The translations under genes and the position numbers were made by a program. From Undibacterium sp. Jales W-56 (GTDB taxonomy: Bacteria; Pseudomonadota; Gammaproteobacteria; Burkholderiales; Burkholderiaceae_D): a DNA stretch of 64,000 bases. Shown here piece after piece: positions 19,085-29,104 of this stretch. The DNA is taken from assembly GCF_025548535.1 (NCBI RefSeq), contig NZ_JAJLQW010000002.1, positions 620,001-684,000 of the forward strand, given 5' to 3'. The notes under the pieces were generated by a model. It searched no databases. It was given only the letters and a program-made list of their open reading frames with translations, and was not told the DNA's origin. Numbering within the stretch: position 1 is the stretch's first letter; each line of letters begins with the position of its first letter.

Positions 19085-20644
19085 TTATTTTGCTTCTACG
19101 AGTTTCCACGCTGCGGCCAATAAAGCTTTCGCATGATCATCATATTTAGCGTCGATGAGCTTCATCTCATCATCAGTCACATCTTCAAATGCATCTTTAA
19201 TCAATTGGCGCGCACGTTCGGCAGACAAGGCCAAAATCGCTCCAAACTCGTCATACGCCAGCCCGGCAAAAGCATCCAGTGTTTTAATGCCAGCCAGACC
19301 TAGTTTGCCGGCGATCACACGGGTCATGCCTTCGAGATTGATCAGCGCATCCTCTACACCCTCAACGCCCTCTTCTGAAGCAATCGCCTCAGTCAGCAAA
19401 GCATCTCTGGCACGATTACGCAGCTCATTGACAGTATCTTCATCGAAGGCTTCAATTTCCAGCATTTCGCTGATCGGTACGTAAGCGATTTCTTCCAGGC
19501 TGGAAAAACCTTCGTCCACCAGGATGTCGGCGACTTCCTGATCCACATCGAGCTTTTCCATGAATAAAGCACGGATACCGGCAGTTTCCTGCTCTGCTTT
19601 ATTCGCAGATTCTTCCGCAGTCATGATGTTGATTTGCCAGCCAGTCAGTTCGGCTGCCAGACGTACATTCTGACCGCTACGGCCAATTGCAATCGCCAGA
19701 TTCTCTTCATCCACGACGACATCCATGCCATGTTTTTCTTCATCCACCATGATAGAAGACACATTCGCAGGAGCCAAGGCACCAATCACGAATTGCGCCG
19801 GGTCCTCGGACCACAACACGATATCGACACGCTCGCCGCCCAATTCACCCGTCACTGCCTGCACGCGCGAACCGCGCATGCCGACACAAGTACCGATAGG
19901 ATCGATGCGTTTGTCGCTAGTGTGGACAGCGATCTTGGCGCGTACGCCTGGGTCACGTGCCGCCGATTTAATGACCAGAGAACCCTGTTCAATTTCCGGC
20001 ACTTCCAGCTCGAACAGCTTCATGATGAATTCTGGCGCAGTGCGGGACAAGATCACCTGCGGTCCGCGCGCATTGCGGTCAATCCGCAAAATGTAAGCGC
20101 GAACGCGGTCACCGACACGCAAATTCTCTTTGGGAATCATCTGATCGCGCGGCAAGCGGGCTTCGATCTTGCCGGATTCAACCACGGCTTCGCCGCGTTC
20201 CATGCGCTTGATGGTGCCGGTTACCAGGGAATCGCCACGCTCCAGGAAATCCGCGAGAATTTGCTCACGTTCTGCATCACGGATACGTTGCAAGACCACT
20301 TGCTTGGTATCCTGCGCAAAACGGCGGCCTAATTCAACAGATTCAATCGGATCTTCAATGTATTCATCGACTTCGATGTCCGGATATTGCTCAACTGCCT
20401 CAAAATGCAGGATCTCCTGATCTGGCAATTGCAAACCGGCATCATCCGGGACTACGCGCCAGCGGCGATAGGATTTGTACTCACCGGTATCGCGATCAAT
20501 TTCTACGCGAATATCAACTTCGCCTTCATAGCGCTTCTTTGTGGCCTGGGCCAAAGCATGCTCCAGCGCACCAAAAACGATATCTTCATCGACGTTTTTT
20601 TCACGCGCCAGCACATCAACCAATAATAAAACTTCGCGACTCAT
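19085..20644 (-). CDS. nusA: Transcription termination/antitermination factor NusA
   Basis: 519 residues. An N-terminal RNA-polymerase-binding domain (1-125) is followed by an S1 domain (about 135-200, [19 protein letters not shown]), two KH domains (about 230-345, with [14 protein letters not shown] and [12 protein letters not shown]) and two C-terminal acidic helical repeats (about 360-519). It modulates pausing, termination and rRNA antitermination. The start overlaps the rimP stop by 4 bp (ATGA), so the two are translationally coupled. Confidence 0.98.
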   Translation of the reverse strand: MSREVLLLVDVLAREKNVDEDIVFGALEHALAQATKKRYEGEVDIRVEIDRDTGEYKSYRRWRVVPDDAGLQLPDQEILHFEAVEQYPDIEVDEYIEDPIESVELGRRFAQDTKQVVLQRIRDAEREQILADFLERGDSLVTGTIKRMERGEAVVESGKIEARLPRDQMIPKENLRVGDRVRAYILRIDRNARGPQVILSRTAPEFIMKLFELEVPEIEQGSLVIKSAARDPGVRAKIAVHTSDKRIDPIGTCVGMRGSRVQAVTGELGGERVDIVLWSEDPAQFVIGALAPANVSSIMVDEEKHGMDVVVDEENLAIAIGRSGQNVRLAAELTGWQINIMTAEESANKAEQETAGIRALFMEKLDVDQEVADILVDEGFSSLEEIAYVPISEMLEIEAFDEDTVNELRNRARDALLTEAIASEEGVEGVEDALINLEGMTRVIAGKLGLAGIKTLDAFAGLAYDEFGAILALSAERARQLIKDAFEDVTDDEMKLIDAKYDDHAKALLAAAWKLVEAK

Positions 20645-21126
20645 GCTTTGCGACTCCTAAAATCCACTTGCGGCACCAAACGTGCCTTATCCACATCGGC
20701 GAGCGTAAACTCCAGCATTGCCGCACCGTCTTTACCTTCAAATTCCAACTTCAACGTATCGCCTTCAGGCTCATGCAATACGCCTTCAAATGTTTTACGA
20801 TTTGCCGCACCCGCCATAGGCAAGCGCAACTTGATCGTCGCCTTCTCGCCTGCAAAGCGGACAAAATCGGCTAATTTCTTGAGTGGCCTGTCAAGACCAG
20901 GGGAAGAAATCTCCAAGCGCTCATAAGCCACATTTTCAACCGTCAATACGTGCGACAACTGATGACTGACCTTCTCACAATCTTCGACTGTGATATTGCC
21001 TTTCTCCAGATCTGCCGGCAAATAATCGATGTAGATCCTGAACAAGCCACGCTCTGCCCGCTCAAAATCCACCAGATCGTATCCAGTGCCATTAACGGTT
21101 TTCTCAATTAACTCCAACAAAACCAA
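20641..21126 (-). CDS. rimP: Ribosome maturation factor RimP
   Basis: A 161-residue 30S-maturation protein. The N-terminal alpha/beta domain has [20 protein letters not shown] and [23 protein letters not shown] marks the junction to the C-terminal SH3-like domain. The start is TTG at 21126: GGAG sits 6 bp upstream, an in-frame TGA occurs five codons earlier, and the frame matches the family start. It is the first gene of the nusA-infB operon, with a promoter and attenuator-like hairpin in its 135-nt leader. Confidence 0.95.
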   Translation of the reverse strand: MVLLELIEKTVNGTGYDLVDFERAERGLFRIYIDYLPADLEKGNITVEDCEKVSHQLSHVLTVENVAYERLEISSPGLDRPLKKLADFVRFAGEKATIKLRLPMAGAANRKTFEGVLHEPEGDTLKLEFEGKDGAAMLEFTLADVDKARLVPQVDFRSRKA

Positions 21127-21185
21127 ACTATTCTCCGATCAACGCAAGCCATTATGTATAGAATGAAATTAACACTAGGCAATAA

Positions 21186-21212
21186 AACAAAAAAAAATGG
21201 GCTACTGCCCAT
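21186..21212 (-). terminator. Terminator-like hairpin in the rimP leader (possible attenuator)
   Basis: On the minus strand ATGGGC-AGTA-GCCCAT is followed by nine T. It starts about 50 nt downstream of the predicted transcription start and 60 bp before the rimP start codon. An upstream TGGGC (21225-21229) could compete for the GCCCA arm and act as antiterminator. Confidence 0.75.
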
Positions 21213-21267
21213 CTTTATTTTAGCGCCCAGATTTCAAATCAATAAGGCATCCTCTGCTAACTACCAG

Positions 21268-21296
21268 ATTATAAACGAATATTTACCTAATCGCAA
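21268..21296 (-). promoter_or_regulatory. Sigma-70 promoter of the rimP-nusA-infB operon
   Basis: On the minus strand TTGCGA (21291-21296) and TATAAT (21268-21273) are separated by exactly 17 bp. The predicted start of transcription is near 21261, giving a leader of about 135 nt. Confidence 0.7.
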
Positions 21297-21352
21297 TGAA
21301 GAATCTGGCAAAACGACCAGATCCGTGGCACAAAAATCCGTCAATTCAAAAC

Positions 21353-21381
21353 AAAACCGCATGCTTTTGCATGCGGTTTTT
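21353..21381. terminator. Strong terminator after the Wzz-like gene
   Basis: AAAACCGCATGC (21353-21364), loop TTTT, GCATGCGGTTTT (21369-21380): a 12-bp perfect stem flanked by A/T runs, functional on either strand. It ends the minus-strand polysaccharide export transcript and isolates it from rimP. Confidence 0.93.
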
Positions 21382-21412
21382 GTCGATCAACGAACTGGCA
21401 AGGGAAAGCAAG

Positions 21413-22612
21413 TCACAGATAAGATTTTAGTAAACGCCATTTTTCCTGCTCTTCCGGCGTCTTTGGGCGATTGAGCGCCTCAGATACAAAGGCTGCGACA
21501 AAGGCCAGTATCAAGCCGAAGAAAGCGGCTGCAATCGTTATCAGGGCGCGCTGGGGCTTGAATTTGCGTTCGGGCTCGATTGCCTTATCCAACACCTGAA
21601 TCAAGGGGATATCCTTCGCCTCGTCAAGACGGGCAACCTCATATTGCTTGGCAAGCAGTTCATACAGCATCTGGTAATATTTCACATCGCGCAAAGTTTG
21701 GACACTGCTGTCACCGCCATCTTTTGGTTTAACTGCAGGTTCAGAGGTTGCCGTTGCGCTTTGGGAGCCTTTTTCCAGCTTGATCAACTCCTGCTGCATA
21801 CCAAGCAACTCTTGATTGGCGCGCTTGTATTCGTTATTACCCGGCGTCACAAATGCCTGCATCGCTTTAAGCTGAATTTCCTTGGCAGATATCCCTGCCC
21901 GCAATCTGGCAACGGTTTCCAGAACAGCTTTGCTTTGAGCATCAACACTCAGCATTCCCTTACTATCCAGGCCGTTTGCCAGCGATATTTCTGCCGAAAT
22001 CATCTTATCTTTGGTTAACTCCAATTGTTTTTCAAAAAACACCCGGCGTTGCGAGGCTTCGGTCAATGCAAATTTACCGGTCAGAGCCACCAATTCCTCC
22101 ACATAGGCATTGGTAATGGCGGCGGCAAGCTTGGGGTCCTTGTCTTCGAATTCGATAGAGATAATATTGTCCTTACCGGACGCTATCACTGAATTCGCGT
22201 CAAATTCTTTCCTGGCATTTTCTAAAAATTTAGCTTCGTAGCGTTTTTGCAAGTCGAAGCGCTGAATCAATTTATCTGAAATTGCCCGGCTTTTAAGCAT
22301 GCCTATGTACAAATCATTCGGACTTTTCAATCCCAACGCAGCACCGGCACCACCTGCCAAGCCACCAAGCTGACTCAGCATGGCTGATGCGGTCGACTGA
22401 CTTTGCTGCGGTGGTAAGATTTTGGTATTCGCTTTATAAACATTTGGCATCACCAGACTGATTAATAAGCCTGCAACGCCAAATCCCACCGGATACAGCA
22501 AAAATTTTCTCTTATGCTTCGCCAAAGTGAGCAAGACATCCATCAGACTGATGCCATCGTCATCTTCATTCGTTTGAGCCGGCTGCTCTTGATTCAATGT
22601 AGTCATACTCAT
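21413..22612 (-). CDS. Wzz/GumC-like polysaccharide co-polymerase (chain-length determinant)
   Basis: A 399-residue inner-membrane protein of PCP type. A cytoplasmic N-terminus is followed by transmembrane helix 1 (about 37-57), a periplasmic coiled-coil domain (about 60-355) and transmembrane helix 2 (about 356-380), with the usual Pro-rich approach (EPERKFKPQRALI). There is no fused BY-kinase domain, so it is Wzz/KpsE-like rather than a full Wzc. It sets chain length of the Wzy product or links polymerisation to export. The ATG overlaps the stop of the exporter gene (TAATG), so the two are translated as a pair. Confidence 0.88.
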   Translation of the reverse strand: MSMTTLNQEQPAQTNEDDDGISLMDVLLTLAKHKRKFLLYPVGFGVAGLLISLVMPNVYKANTKILPPQQSQSTASAMLSQLGGLAGGAGAALGLKSPNDLYIGMLKSRAISDKLIQRFDLQKRYEAKFLENARKEFDANSVIASGKDNIISIEFEDKDPKLAAAITNAYVEELVALTGKFALTEASQRRVFFEKQLELTKDKMISAEISLANGLDSKGMLSVDAQSKAVLETVARLRAGISAKEIQLKAMQAFVTPGNNEYKRANQELLGMQQELIKLEKGSQSATATSEPAVKPKDGGDSSVQTLRDVKYYQMLYELLAKQYEVARLDEAKDIPLIQVLDKAIEPERKFKPQRALITIAAAFFGLILAFVAAFVSEALNRPKTPEEQEKWRLLKSYL

Positions 22613-24984
22613 TATTTCAAAGTCTTAATCGCAGCCGCACCCAAGCCAAATCCGGAGAGAATTTGCGCCCAGTCTTTCAAGCCGTTCGTGAATGCCTTGT
22701 AAGCGGTTTCTTTATTTAAACGCTCGGGAACCACGATACTATCACCAGGCATCACTTCGGCAGAATTAATGCTGGAGAACCATCCACGTCCCACTGAAGA
22801 GAGCACCGTCCCATTTGCCCGCAAAACGAATATGCCATCAATATCGGCTTCGGAAGTCGGTCCTGCATCAGCCAGGTATTTCTCAACCGTCATCCCTTTG
22901 TGCCAGATAATCGATGCCTCCTGGCTCACGGCGCCAAATACATGCACAAAATCAGGACGACTAGGTATGACTAACTGATCGCCATTTTCCAATTTAAGTG
23001 CGGGCAATTTGTTAAAATTGTCGTCGTTCGCTGCGAGACCAAATGAAATGCGTCCGGTCGCCTTTAATTCACGCATTTTTGCCAACACCTGAGCGCTGGC
23101 CTCTTGTTCCGCCTTGAGTTTTAAAGCCGTTGTTTGGGCATCGACAACGCCTGATTGATTTGCCGCAGCCTTCGCATTTTCAGTACGGATTTGCGTCTCC
23201 AGACGACGTACTGCCTTTTCCAGATTCGCCTGCTGTTCCTGACGCACCTTCTCGCGGTAAAACTCGGTGCCATACAAATAGGCATTCGCGGTCGTACCAC
23301 CCGCCTTCGCAATCAGCGACTGAACGGTTTCCCCAGACCCCATCTGGTACACGCCCGGCGCATTTACTTCACCCTCAATGCGTGCAAAGACTTTACGTTT
23401 TGCGACCGGAACCTGAATATCGTTTTGCGAAAAAACCGTAATCGCATCACCTGCCTGCAAACGCAGATTATCTTCACTATCTGGGTTATCCATGGCACGC
23501 CCGAGATTAAACGGTACCAGACTTACATTCAAAGTTGCACGATCAACACGCTCAACTACCGCATAATCCCAGTTCACATCATCAATCAGATTGCCGATGC
23601 GGGAAGCTATTGAAGATGTATTTTCCTTGACTTGCTTTTTATTGTCGCCAAAAACATTTTTGACATTATTTTCGTCACTATTAACGTCCTCATTCCTCTG
23701 AATTAAGGCGTCATTCTGACGCTGCACGGATGCCCGCGTAATCAAAGCTTCGCGATTCGGAATCAGATCACGGACACGCATACCCGGTCTGAATGGCACT
23801 CGCAACGCCTGATTGACATTGCCGCGTAAAGTCACGGCATTAGAAAAATCCGGCGTGATCGATGTAACAGTCAACAAATCACCATTCTTGAGCGCCTTGG
23901 CCAGACCAGTCTGGTTCAAAGCAAACTCCTCCACCGTACGCGGCTGAGACTTGTTTGGATCAATGCGCTCTAAAAATGCGCGGCGTGGATCTGCGATTAC
24001 CGGCATACCGCCAGCAAGGTCAAGAATGCTCGCAACAGACTCGTTTGCAGACTTCAACTCGTAAATCGCCGGCGCATTCACTTTACCGGTTAATGCAACA
24101 TATCCTGTTGCCGCTGGAATATAGATCGTGTCGCCATCTTGCAGTTTCACGTCATTACTCTTGTCGCCCTTGGCAATGAATGAATACAAGTCGAGACTAC
24201 CGACAACCTTCCCTTGTCGCTTCACCTGGACATTACGCATGGAACCAGTCAAATTCGGTCCGCCACTGACCAGCAATGCCGTCACCAAAGTTGAAAAACC
24301 GGATACCGTATAAGAACCCGGTTTCTTCGCCTGTCCCACGACATAGACAGTAATCGCGCGCAAGCGGCCAAAGCTGACGCTGACAGCGACATCACGATAG
24401 AGCTTCCCAATAGAAGATTTGATGACTGCATCGGCCTCACCGGCCTTTACACCCGCCATGGAGATGGTGCCTATCGTCGGGATATTAATCAGGCCGTTAC
24501 GATCAACGGTCGCACGATAGTCAATATCGACACTACCCCAGGCGCGGATCAACACCTCGTCACCGGCACCCAGTACATAATCCGAAGGAATCGGCGTATC
24601 TTGCAACGGAGCAAAGCTAGATGGCGCACGAGAAAAGAACTCCTCGCCAAATAAGGGCAACTGTTTGCCAGTTGCATACTCGACGAAATTCTGGAATTCG
24701 CTTTTTTCCTGCTTTTTATTTTTCACAAAATAATTAGCGTCTTCTGCGGCTGATCGGGAGTTGAATGCGGCGTTAGTACCATCACCAACATTACCGGCAG
24801 CATTATTCTGGTTGAGCGATTGATTAGTAATGCGCGGAGCTTTGCTGACTCCCAATGAGTTCGCTGAATACTCACCGCCGGTCATTAAATCTTGAGTGTT
24901 TTGAAAATTAGTTTGCTGCGCAAAAACGGTATTTGCAACAAGAACAGCAAAAATGGGAAACGTACTCTTCATTATTCGATGCAT
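22612..24984 (-). CDS. Large SLBB-domain polysaccharide export protein (Wza-like)
   Basis: 790 residues, about twice the size of Wza. A Sec signal peptide ends at about VFAQQ with no lipobox. The Poly_export motif region is at about 130-205 (YVLGAGDEVLIRAWG, GLINIPTIG). Several SLBB beta-grasp units follow (about 210-265, 295-345, 385-430, 535-590 and 705-760), with a coiled-coil insert at about 590-660. It probably forms or lines the outer-membrane export channel. The large multi-SLBB architecture is that of capsule/EPS exporters in betaproteobacteria. It is encoded between the WecA-like transferase and the Wzz-like protein. Confidence 0.88.
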   Translation of the reverse strand: MHRIMKSTFPIFAVLVANTVFAQQTNFQNTQDLMTGGEYSANSLGVSKAPRITNQSLNQNNAAGNVGDGTNAAFNSRSAAEDANYFVKNKKQEKSEFQNFVEYATGKQLPLFGEEFFSRAPSSFAPLQDTPIPSDYVLGAGDEVLIRAWGSVDIDYRATVDRNGLINIPTIGTISMAGVKAGEADAVIKSSIGKLYRDVAVSVSFGRLRAITVYVVGQAKKPGSYTVSGFSTLVTALLVSGGPNLTGSMRNVQVKRQGKVVGSLDLYSFIAKGDKSNDVKLQDGDTIYIPAATGYVALTGKVNAPAIYELKSANESVASILDLAGGMPVIADPRRAFLERIDPNKSQPRTVEEFALNQTGLAKALKNGDLLTVTSITPDFSNAVTLRGNVNQALRVPFRPGMRVRDLIPNREALITRASVQRQNDALIQRNEDVNSDENNVKNVFGDNKKQVKENTSSIASRIGNLIDDVNWDYAVVERVDRATLNVSLVPFNLGRAMDNPDSEDNLRLQAGDAITVFSQNDIQVPVAKRKVFARIEGEVNAPGVYQMGSGETVQSLIAKAGGTTANAYLYGTEFYREKVRQEQQANLEKAVRRLETQIRTENAKAAANQSGVVDAQTTALKLKAEQEASAQVLAKMRELKATGRISFGLAANDDNFNKLPALKLENGDQLVIPSRPDFVHVFGAVSQEASIIWHKGMTVEKYLADAGPTSEADIDGIFVLRANGTVLSSVGRGWFSSINSAEVMPGDSIVVPERLNKETAYKAFTNGLKDWAQILSGFGLGAAAIKTLK

Positions 24985-25075
24985 AGGTAAGTACTTTAAT
25001 AATTTATCGGGTTTATTTCAGTTCAAAATACCGGGGCTTTCCACCCCAGATACAGCCAGCATCTATCTTGTCTTA

Positions 25076-26209
25076 TTAAACACTGGATTCCATTTTGGAT
25101 TCATCAGAATCGGACGCATCACCACCAACCGTCATCCAGCGCTTAATTTTAAAACGCACAATCATTGCATAAAAAATGCAATAACTCAAAATAAACAAGC
25201 CCGTAAAGAACAAGATCATCGGCGTACTGGACCAGAATAAAATTGCCGGAACAATCGAAAACGCAGTCAATCCCCACAGGTATGGGGCAGTGAGTGAATT
25301 ACGTCTGATCATATGTTCCGCTTTTTTAGAACCGATCATATAGCGCACCAAACGCTTGTAAACCAGAGAGTGCAAGTGAATCGCATCGGGCAAGCCGGCC
25401 GGTAAACCACGGATAACTTTACGGCGATAAATAGAAAAAACCGTTTCCCATACCGGGTAGATAACGAGTAATAAAGGGAACCAGGGCGACACAGCCGGAT
25501 TACGATACACCAGCATCACACAAATCTCGGCGACCACAATTCCCCATAAATAAGCACCGCCATCTCCTGCAAAAATGCTACCGCGAGGATAATTCCAAAA
25601 CAAAAATCCGATAGTCGCACCTATCATTGCGATACATTGCCCAAGCAAAAATGTGTCGTGAACCTGATAACTCACATACGCCAACGCCGACAAAATCATC
25701 ACAACAACAAAACCAGCCAAGCCATTAAAACCGTCGATGATATTCATCGCATGGGTAATGCCGCCTACTGCCAACATAATCAACAAGGCATTCAATACAA
25801 TATAGCTTGCTACCAAATGATCCAGAAGGGGCAAACCAAGTCGTACTAACTTGGCATCGAGTAACCACATACCCAATAATGCAGCGAAAAAAGCCGCTAG
25901 CAGGCGTTTTAGCGGACTAACTTTCTTGGTTAAATCTTCCGTCATTCCAGCCAACCACACTGGTAAGACAGTGACAATAAACGGCAAGCTGTTTAAATTC
26001 CACTCGCCAAAATACATGATTGTCATTCCAGCCAACAAACCAACAAATATAGGTAAGCCTCCTATACGTGGCGTGGCACCGTGATGCATCTTCTGCGGCC
26101 CCGACCCCACATGGTCAGAGGATATATGCTGATGAGCATGCTTAAACAGAATCAATCCAAAACAAATAAACCAAGAAGCCGCCAAGGACACCGACAACAC
26201 TTCAATCAT
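25076..26209 (-). CDS. WecA/WbpL-like polyprenyl-phosphate N-acetylhexosamine-1-phosphate transferase
   Basis: A 377-residue protein with about ten or eleven transmembrane helices, of the MraY/WecA (GT4) family. It should start repeat-unit synthesis by moving an N-acetylhexosamine-1-phosphate from a UDP-sugar to undecaprenyl phosphate. Signatures: RIGGLPIFVG after helix 1, AGMTEDLTKKVSPLKRLL (the DD-equivalent loop), MNIIDGFNGLAG and FAGDGGAYLWG (catalytic Asp region), and a HLHSLVYKR loop resembling the C-terminal HxH motif. It is transcribed divergently from the legionaminic-acid genes and upstream of the export genes on the minus strand. Confidence 0.9.
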   Translation of the reverse strand: MIEVLSVSLAASWFICFGLILFKHAHQHISSDHVGSGPQKMHHGATPRIGGLPIFVGLLAGMTIMYFGEWNLNSLPFIVTVLPVWLAGMTEDLTKKVSPLKRLLAAFFAALLGMWLLDAKLVRLGLPLLDHLVASYIVLNALLIMLAVGGITHAMNIIDGFNGLAGFVVVMILSALAYVSYQVHDTFLLGQCIAMIGATIGFLFWNYPRGSIFAGDGGAYLWGIVVAEICVMLVYRNPAVSPWFPLLLVIYPVWETVFSIYRRKVIRGLPAGLPDAIHLHSLVYKRLVRYMIGSKKAEHMIRRNSLTAPYLWGLTAFSIVPAILFWSSTPMILFFTGLFILSYCIFYAMIVRFKIKRWMTVGGDASDSDESKMESSV

Positions 26210-26942
26210 GAAAAACTTTCAAATATTTAACGTTCAACGTATTTAAATCACTAAAAGGTACCGACAAAAAAAATTAAAATCTGTCCATAGACTATCTCAA
26301 AAAAATGCGAAGTAGCCTATTTTACATTTTTCTGCAATGCCACATGCCCAATAAATGCATAGTTACATCAAATACTCGTCAATGAGATTCAATCCATCCT
26401 TTTTTTGGGGAAATATTTTTCGCGAAATGTGGACAAAGCTGCAAGGTAACGGATAGAATTGCTTCGATTCTTGTATAAATTTATTTGCCACACTATCTAA
26501 CTGAACATGCCGTAGCATTTTTAGGTAGCGCCGCAAACAAAATCATGTCAAGTTCATGACAAATCACCAAATTAAAATGTGAGGAATTACTCATTTTTGG
26601 GTTGTGTTTTTCTTGCGGAAAAACTCGAATTTCATTCAACGAGAATTCGTGAAAAGATTGAAAGTGCGTGTTGAAGAACTGAGTTATTGCTTTAAAGCGC
26701 TGATGGCAAAAGACTGAGTAAATATGTAAAACTTCAACTGTTCCAAAAGCAAATTTGTGTACGCTTACATCTCACCCTGGAGATAGGGAAAGTGGTGCTG
26801 ATCAGTCGATTTCTCGCGCGCAAGTATGGAAGAAGAATACGAAACGCTGAAAGTTGAAATCAAATCGTTGAAACATGAATTCGAAGGTATCGAAATTCGT
26901 AAGTCGCCGAATTACGCCTTAAAAAGAACTGGTACAGAAAAA
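26210..26942. other. Divergent control region between export and sugar-synthesis operons
   Basis: 733 bp without a confident gene. It must contain promoters in both directions. An inverted repeat TGTCA-N6-TGACA lies at 26546-26561. A 39-codon in-frame extension (from ATG 26826) precedes the legB start, is rich in Glu/Lys and is not part of the dehydratase family, so I treat it as leader. I did not find a full ops/JUMPstart element. Confidence 0.6.
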
Positions 26943-27923
26943 ATGAAGAATATTTTGGTCACTGGAGCAGACGGGTTTATTGGCTCTCATCTAACCGAAA
27001 TGCTGGTCAGGGAAGGTTATAACGTAAAAGCGTTATCTCAGTACAACTCGTTTAATTATTGGGGATGGTTAGAGGATATAGATTGCCGTAAAGACGTAGA
27101 AGTCCTAAATGGTGATATTCGGGATCCCCATTACTGTAAGCACATTACAAAAGATGTGGATACAGTATTTCATTTGGCAGCTTTAATTGCTATCCCTTAC
27201 TCCTATCTTGCCCCTGATAGTTACGTGGATACCAATATCAAAGGCACCCTTAATATCTGCCAGGCCGCTCTTGAGAATGGAGTGAAACGAGTTATTCATA
27301 CCTCCACCAGTGAAGTCTACGGTACTGCGCAGTACGTGCCGATTGACGAAAAGCACCCACTGCAGCCGCAATCACCTTACAGCGCTTCTAAAATCGGTGC
27401 CGATGCGATGGCTATGAGTTTCCACAATGCTTTTGATCTGCCTGTAACAATAGCTCGCCCCTTCAACACATATGGGCCTCGCCAATCCGCACGAGCGGTA
27501 ATTCCGACGATCATTAGCCAGATTGCCAGCGGCATGAAACAGATCAAACTAGGAGACATTACACCAACTCGCGACTTCAACTATGTCACCGACACTTGCC
27601 GCGGCTTTTTGGCATTGGCACGTTGCAATAAAGCAATCGGTGAAATCGTTAACATCGGATCCAATTACGAAATCACCGTTGGTGATACGTTGAAGCTGAT
27701 CCGCGAACTAATGCAAAGCGATGTGGAATTTCTGATCGATGAACAACGATTACGCCCCGGCAAATCGGAAGTATTCCGGCTATGGTGCGATAACAGCAAA
27801 ATTCGCGAATTGACTGGCTTTGCACCGGAATACAATATTCGCGACGGATTGCGGGCGACAGTAGAGTGGTTCACTCAACCCGAAAATCTTACCAAATACA
27901 AAACTAATATTTACAACGTTTGA
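26943..27923 (+). CDS. legB: LegB-like NAD-dependent 4,6-dehydratase (GDP/UDP-GlcNAc)
   Basis: A 326-residue extended-type SDR. ATG 26943 places the Rossmann motif GADGFIGSHL at residues 8-17. The active-site region STSEVYG (121-127) and Tyr146-x3-Lys150 (YSASK) are intact, with NTYGPRQSARAVIPT downstream. It matches the LegB family, which makes the 4-keto-6-deoxy intermediate at the start of legionaminic acid synthesis, in Campylobacter from GDP-GlcNAc. The next gene (LegC-like) is 7 bp away. Identification rests on motif and gene order. Confidence 0.85.
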   Translation: MKNILVTGADGFIGSHLTEMLVREGYNVKALSQYNSFNYWGWLEDIDCRKDVEVLNGDIRDPHYCKHITKDVDTVFHLAALIAIPYSYLAPDSYVDTNIKGTLNICQAALENGVKRVIHTSTSEVYGTAQYVPIDEKHPLQPQSPYSASKIGADAMAMSFHNAFDLPVTIARPFNTYGPRQSARAVIPTIISQIASGMKQIKLGDITPTRDFNYVTDTCRGFLALARCNKAIGEIVNIGSNYEITVGDTLKLIRELMQSDVEFLIDEQRLRPGKSEVFRLWCDNSKIRELTGFAPEYNIRDGLRATVEWFTQPENLTKYKTNIYNV

Positions 27924-27930
27924 GTTCGAT

Positions 27931-29094
27931 ATGTTTGATGCCTTAATACGCTTTATCAGAGAGCAATATCGTACAAACGAATTTATCCCGCTTCATGCGC
28001 CAGTTTTTAATGGGCGAGAACGAGAATATGTAACTGAAACTATCGATTCAACTTTTGTTTCAAGTGTCGGGGCCTTCGTCAACCGTTTCGAAGCCAATAT
28101 GGCCACCTATACCGGCAGCCCCCGGGCAGTGGCCACAGTCAATGGTACGGCAGCACTGCATGTGGCGTTGCGCCTAGCCGGTGTGCAGCCAGGCGAATTA
28201 GTCATAACTCAACCGCTGACTTTCGTCGCCACTTGCAATGCAATCACTTATTGCATGGCTGAACCGCTATTCATTGATGTTGATCGCCATACGATGAGTT
28301 TGTCGCCAACAGCTCTTGACGCATGGTTGGGTGAACACGCGCAAATTGGTGATGACGGATTTTGCCGGACGCGCATAGAGGGCAAGGTGATCCGGGCTTG
28401 CATACCAATGCATACTTTCGGCCACCCGGCCGAACTGGATGGTTTGGTTGATGTGTGTTCTCGCTGGAGGCTCATGCTGATCGAAGATGCAGCCGAATCC
28501 CTTGGTAGTTTTTACAAAGGACGCCACACTGGCACCTTTGGTGGGATGGGCACACTCAGCTTCAACGGAAACAAAATTATTACTACTGGTGGTGGGGGTA
28601 TGGTACTTACCGACGACGTGTTCGGTGAGCGAGCCAAACACCTCACAACCACAGCTAAGAAGCCTCACCCTTATGAGTTTTTCCATGATGAAGTGGGTTA
28701 CAACTATCGACTACCCAATCTAAATGCAGCATTGGGTTGTGCGCAATTGGAACAGATCGAATCCTTCGTCGCAGCAAAGCGACAGTTAGCCCTACGCTAT
28801 GCCGAACAACTCGAAGGCAGTCCTCTGCATTTCTTCCGTGAGCCTGAACACTGTCGCTCGAATTATTGGCTCAATGCCATTATTTGTGACAGCTTTGAAC
28901 AGCGAGTTGCTTTACTCAAAGCAACTAACGACGCCAGTGTAATGACGCGCCCCATTTGGCAGCTCATGAATCGTTTACCCTGTTTTACTCACTGCCGCCG
29001 AGGCGACCTATCTAACGCTGAATGGTTGGAAGAGCGGGTGGTAAATTTACCTAGTAGCGTGCCCGCAACTAGCACCTCAGAGTTTTTAACGTAA
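27931..29094 (+). CDS. legC: LegC-like PLP aminotransferase (DegT/DnrJ/EryC1)
   Basis: A 387-residue sugar aminotransferase of the DegT family. PLP signatures: NGTAALHVALRLAGV (phosphate binding), MLIEDAAESLGSFY (Asp on the pyridine ring) and SFNGNKIITTGGGGM with Schiff-base Lys215. The order after the 4,6-dehydratase and the LegC-type N-terminus (EFIPLHAPVFNGRE) point to amination of the 4-keto intermediate to a 4-amino-4,6-dideoxy sugar. It is followed by a GNAT protein 10 bp later. Confidence 0.88.
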   Translation: MFDALIRFIREQYRTNEFIPLHAPVFNGREREYVTETIDSTFVSSVGAFVNRFEANMATYTGSPRAVATVNGTAALHVALRLAGVQPGELVITQPLTFVATCNAITYCMAEPLFIDVDRHTMSLSPTALDAWLGEHAQIGDDGFCRTRIEGKVIRACIPMHTFGHPAELDGLVDVCSRWRLMLIEDAAESLGSFYKGRHTGTFGGMGTLSFNGNKIITTGGGGMVLTDDVFGERAKHLTTTAKKPHPYEFFHDEVGYNYRLPNLNAALGCAQLEQIESFVAAKRQLALRYAEQLEGSPLHFFREPEHCRSNYWLNAIICDSFEQRVALLKATNDASVMTRPIWQLMNRLPCFTHCRRGDLSNAEWLEERVVNLPSSVPATSTSEFLT

Positions 29095-29104
29095 GTAAAT
29101 AAAC

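Noticed and set aside
26515-26535. ops/JUMPstart-like GGTAGC before the sugar cluster
   Set aside because: Only the GGTAGC hexamer is present; the flanking sequence does not fit GGCGGTAGNNTG and the strand context is weak.
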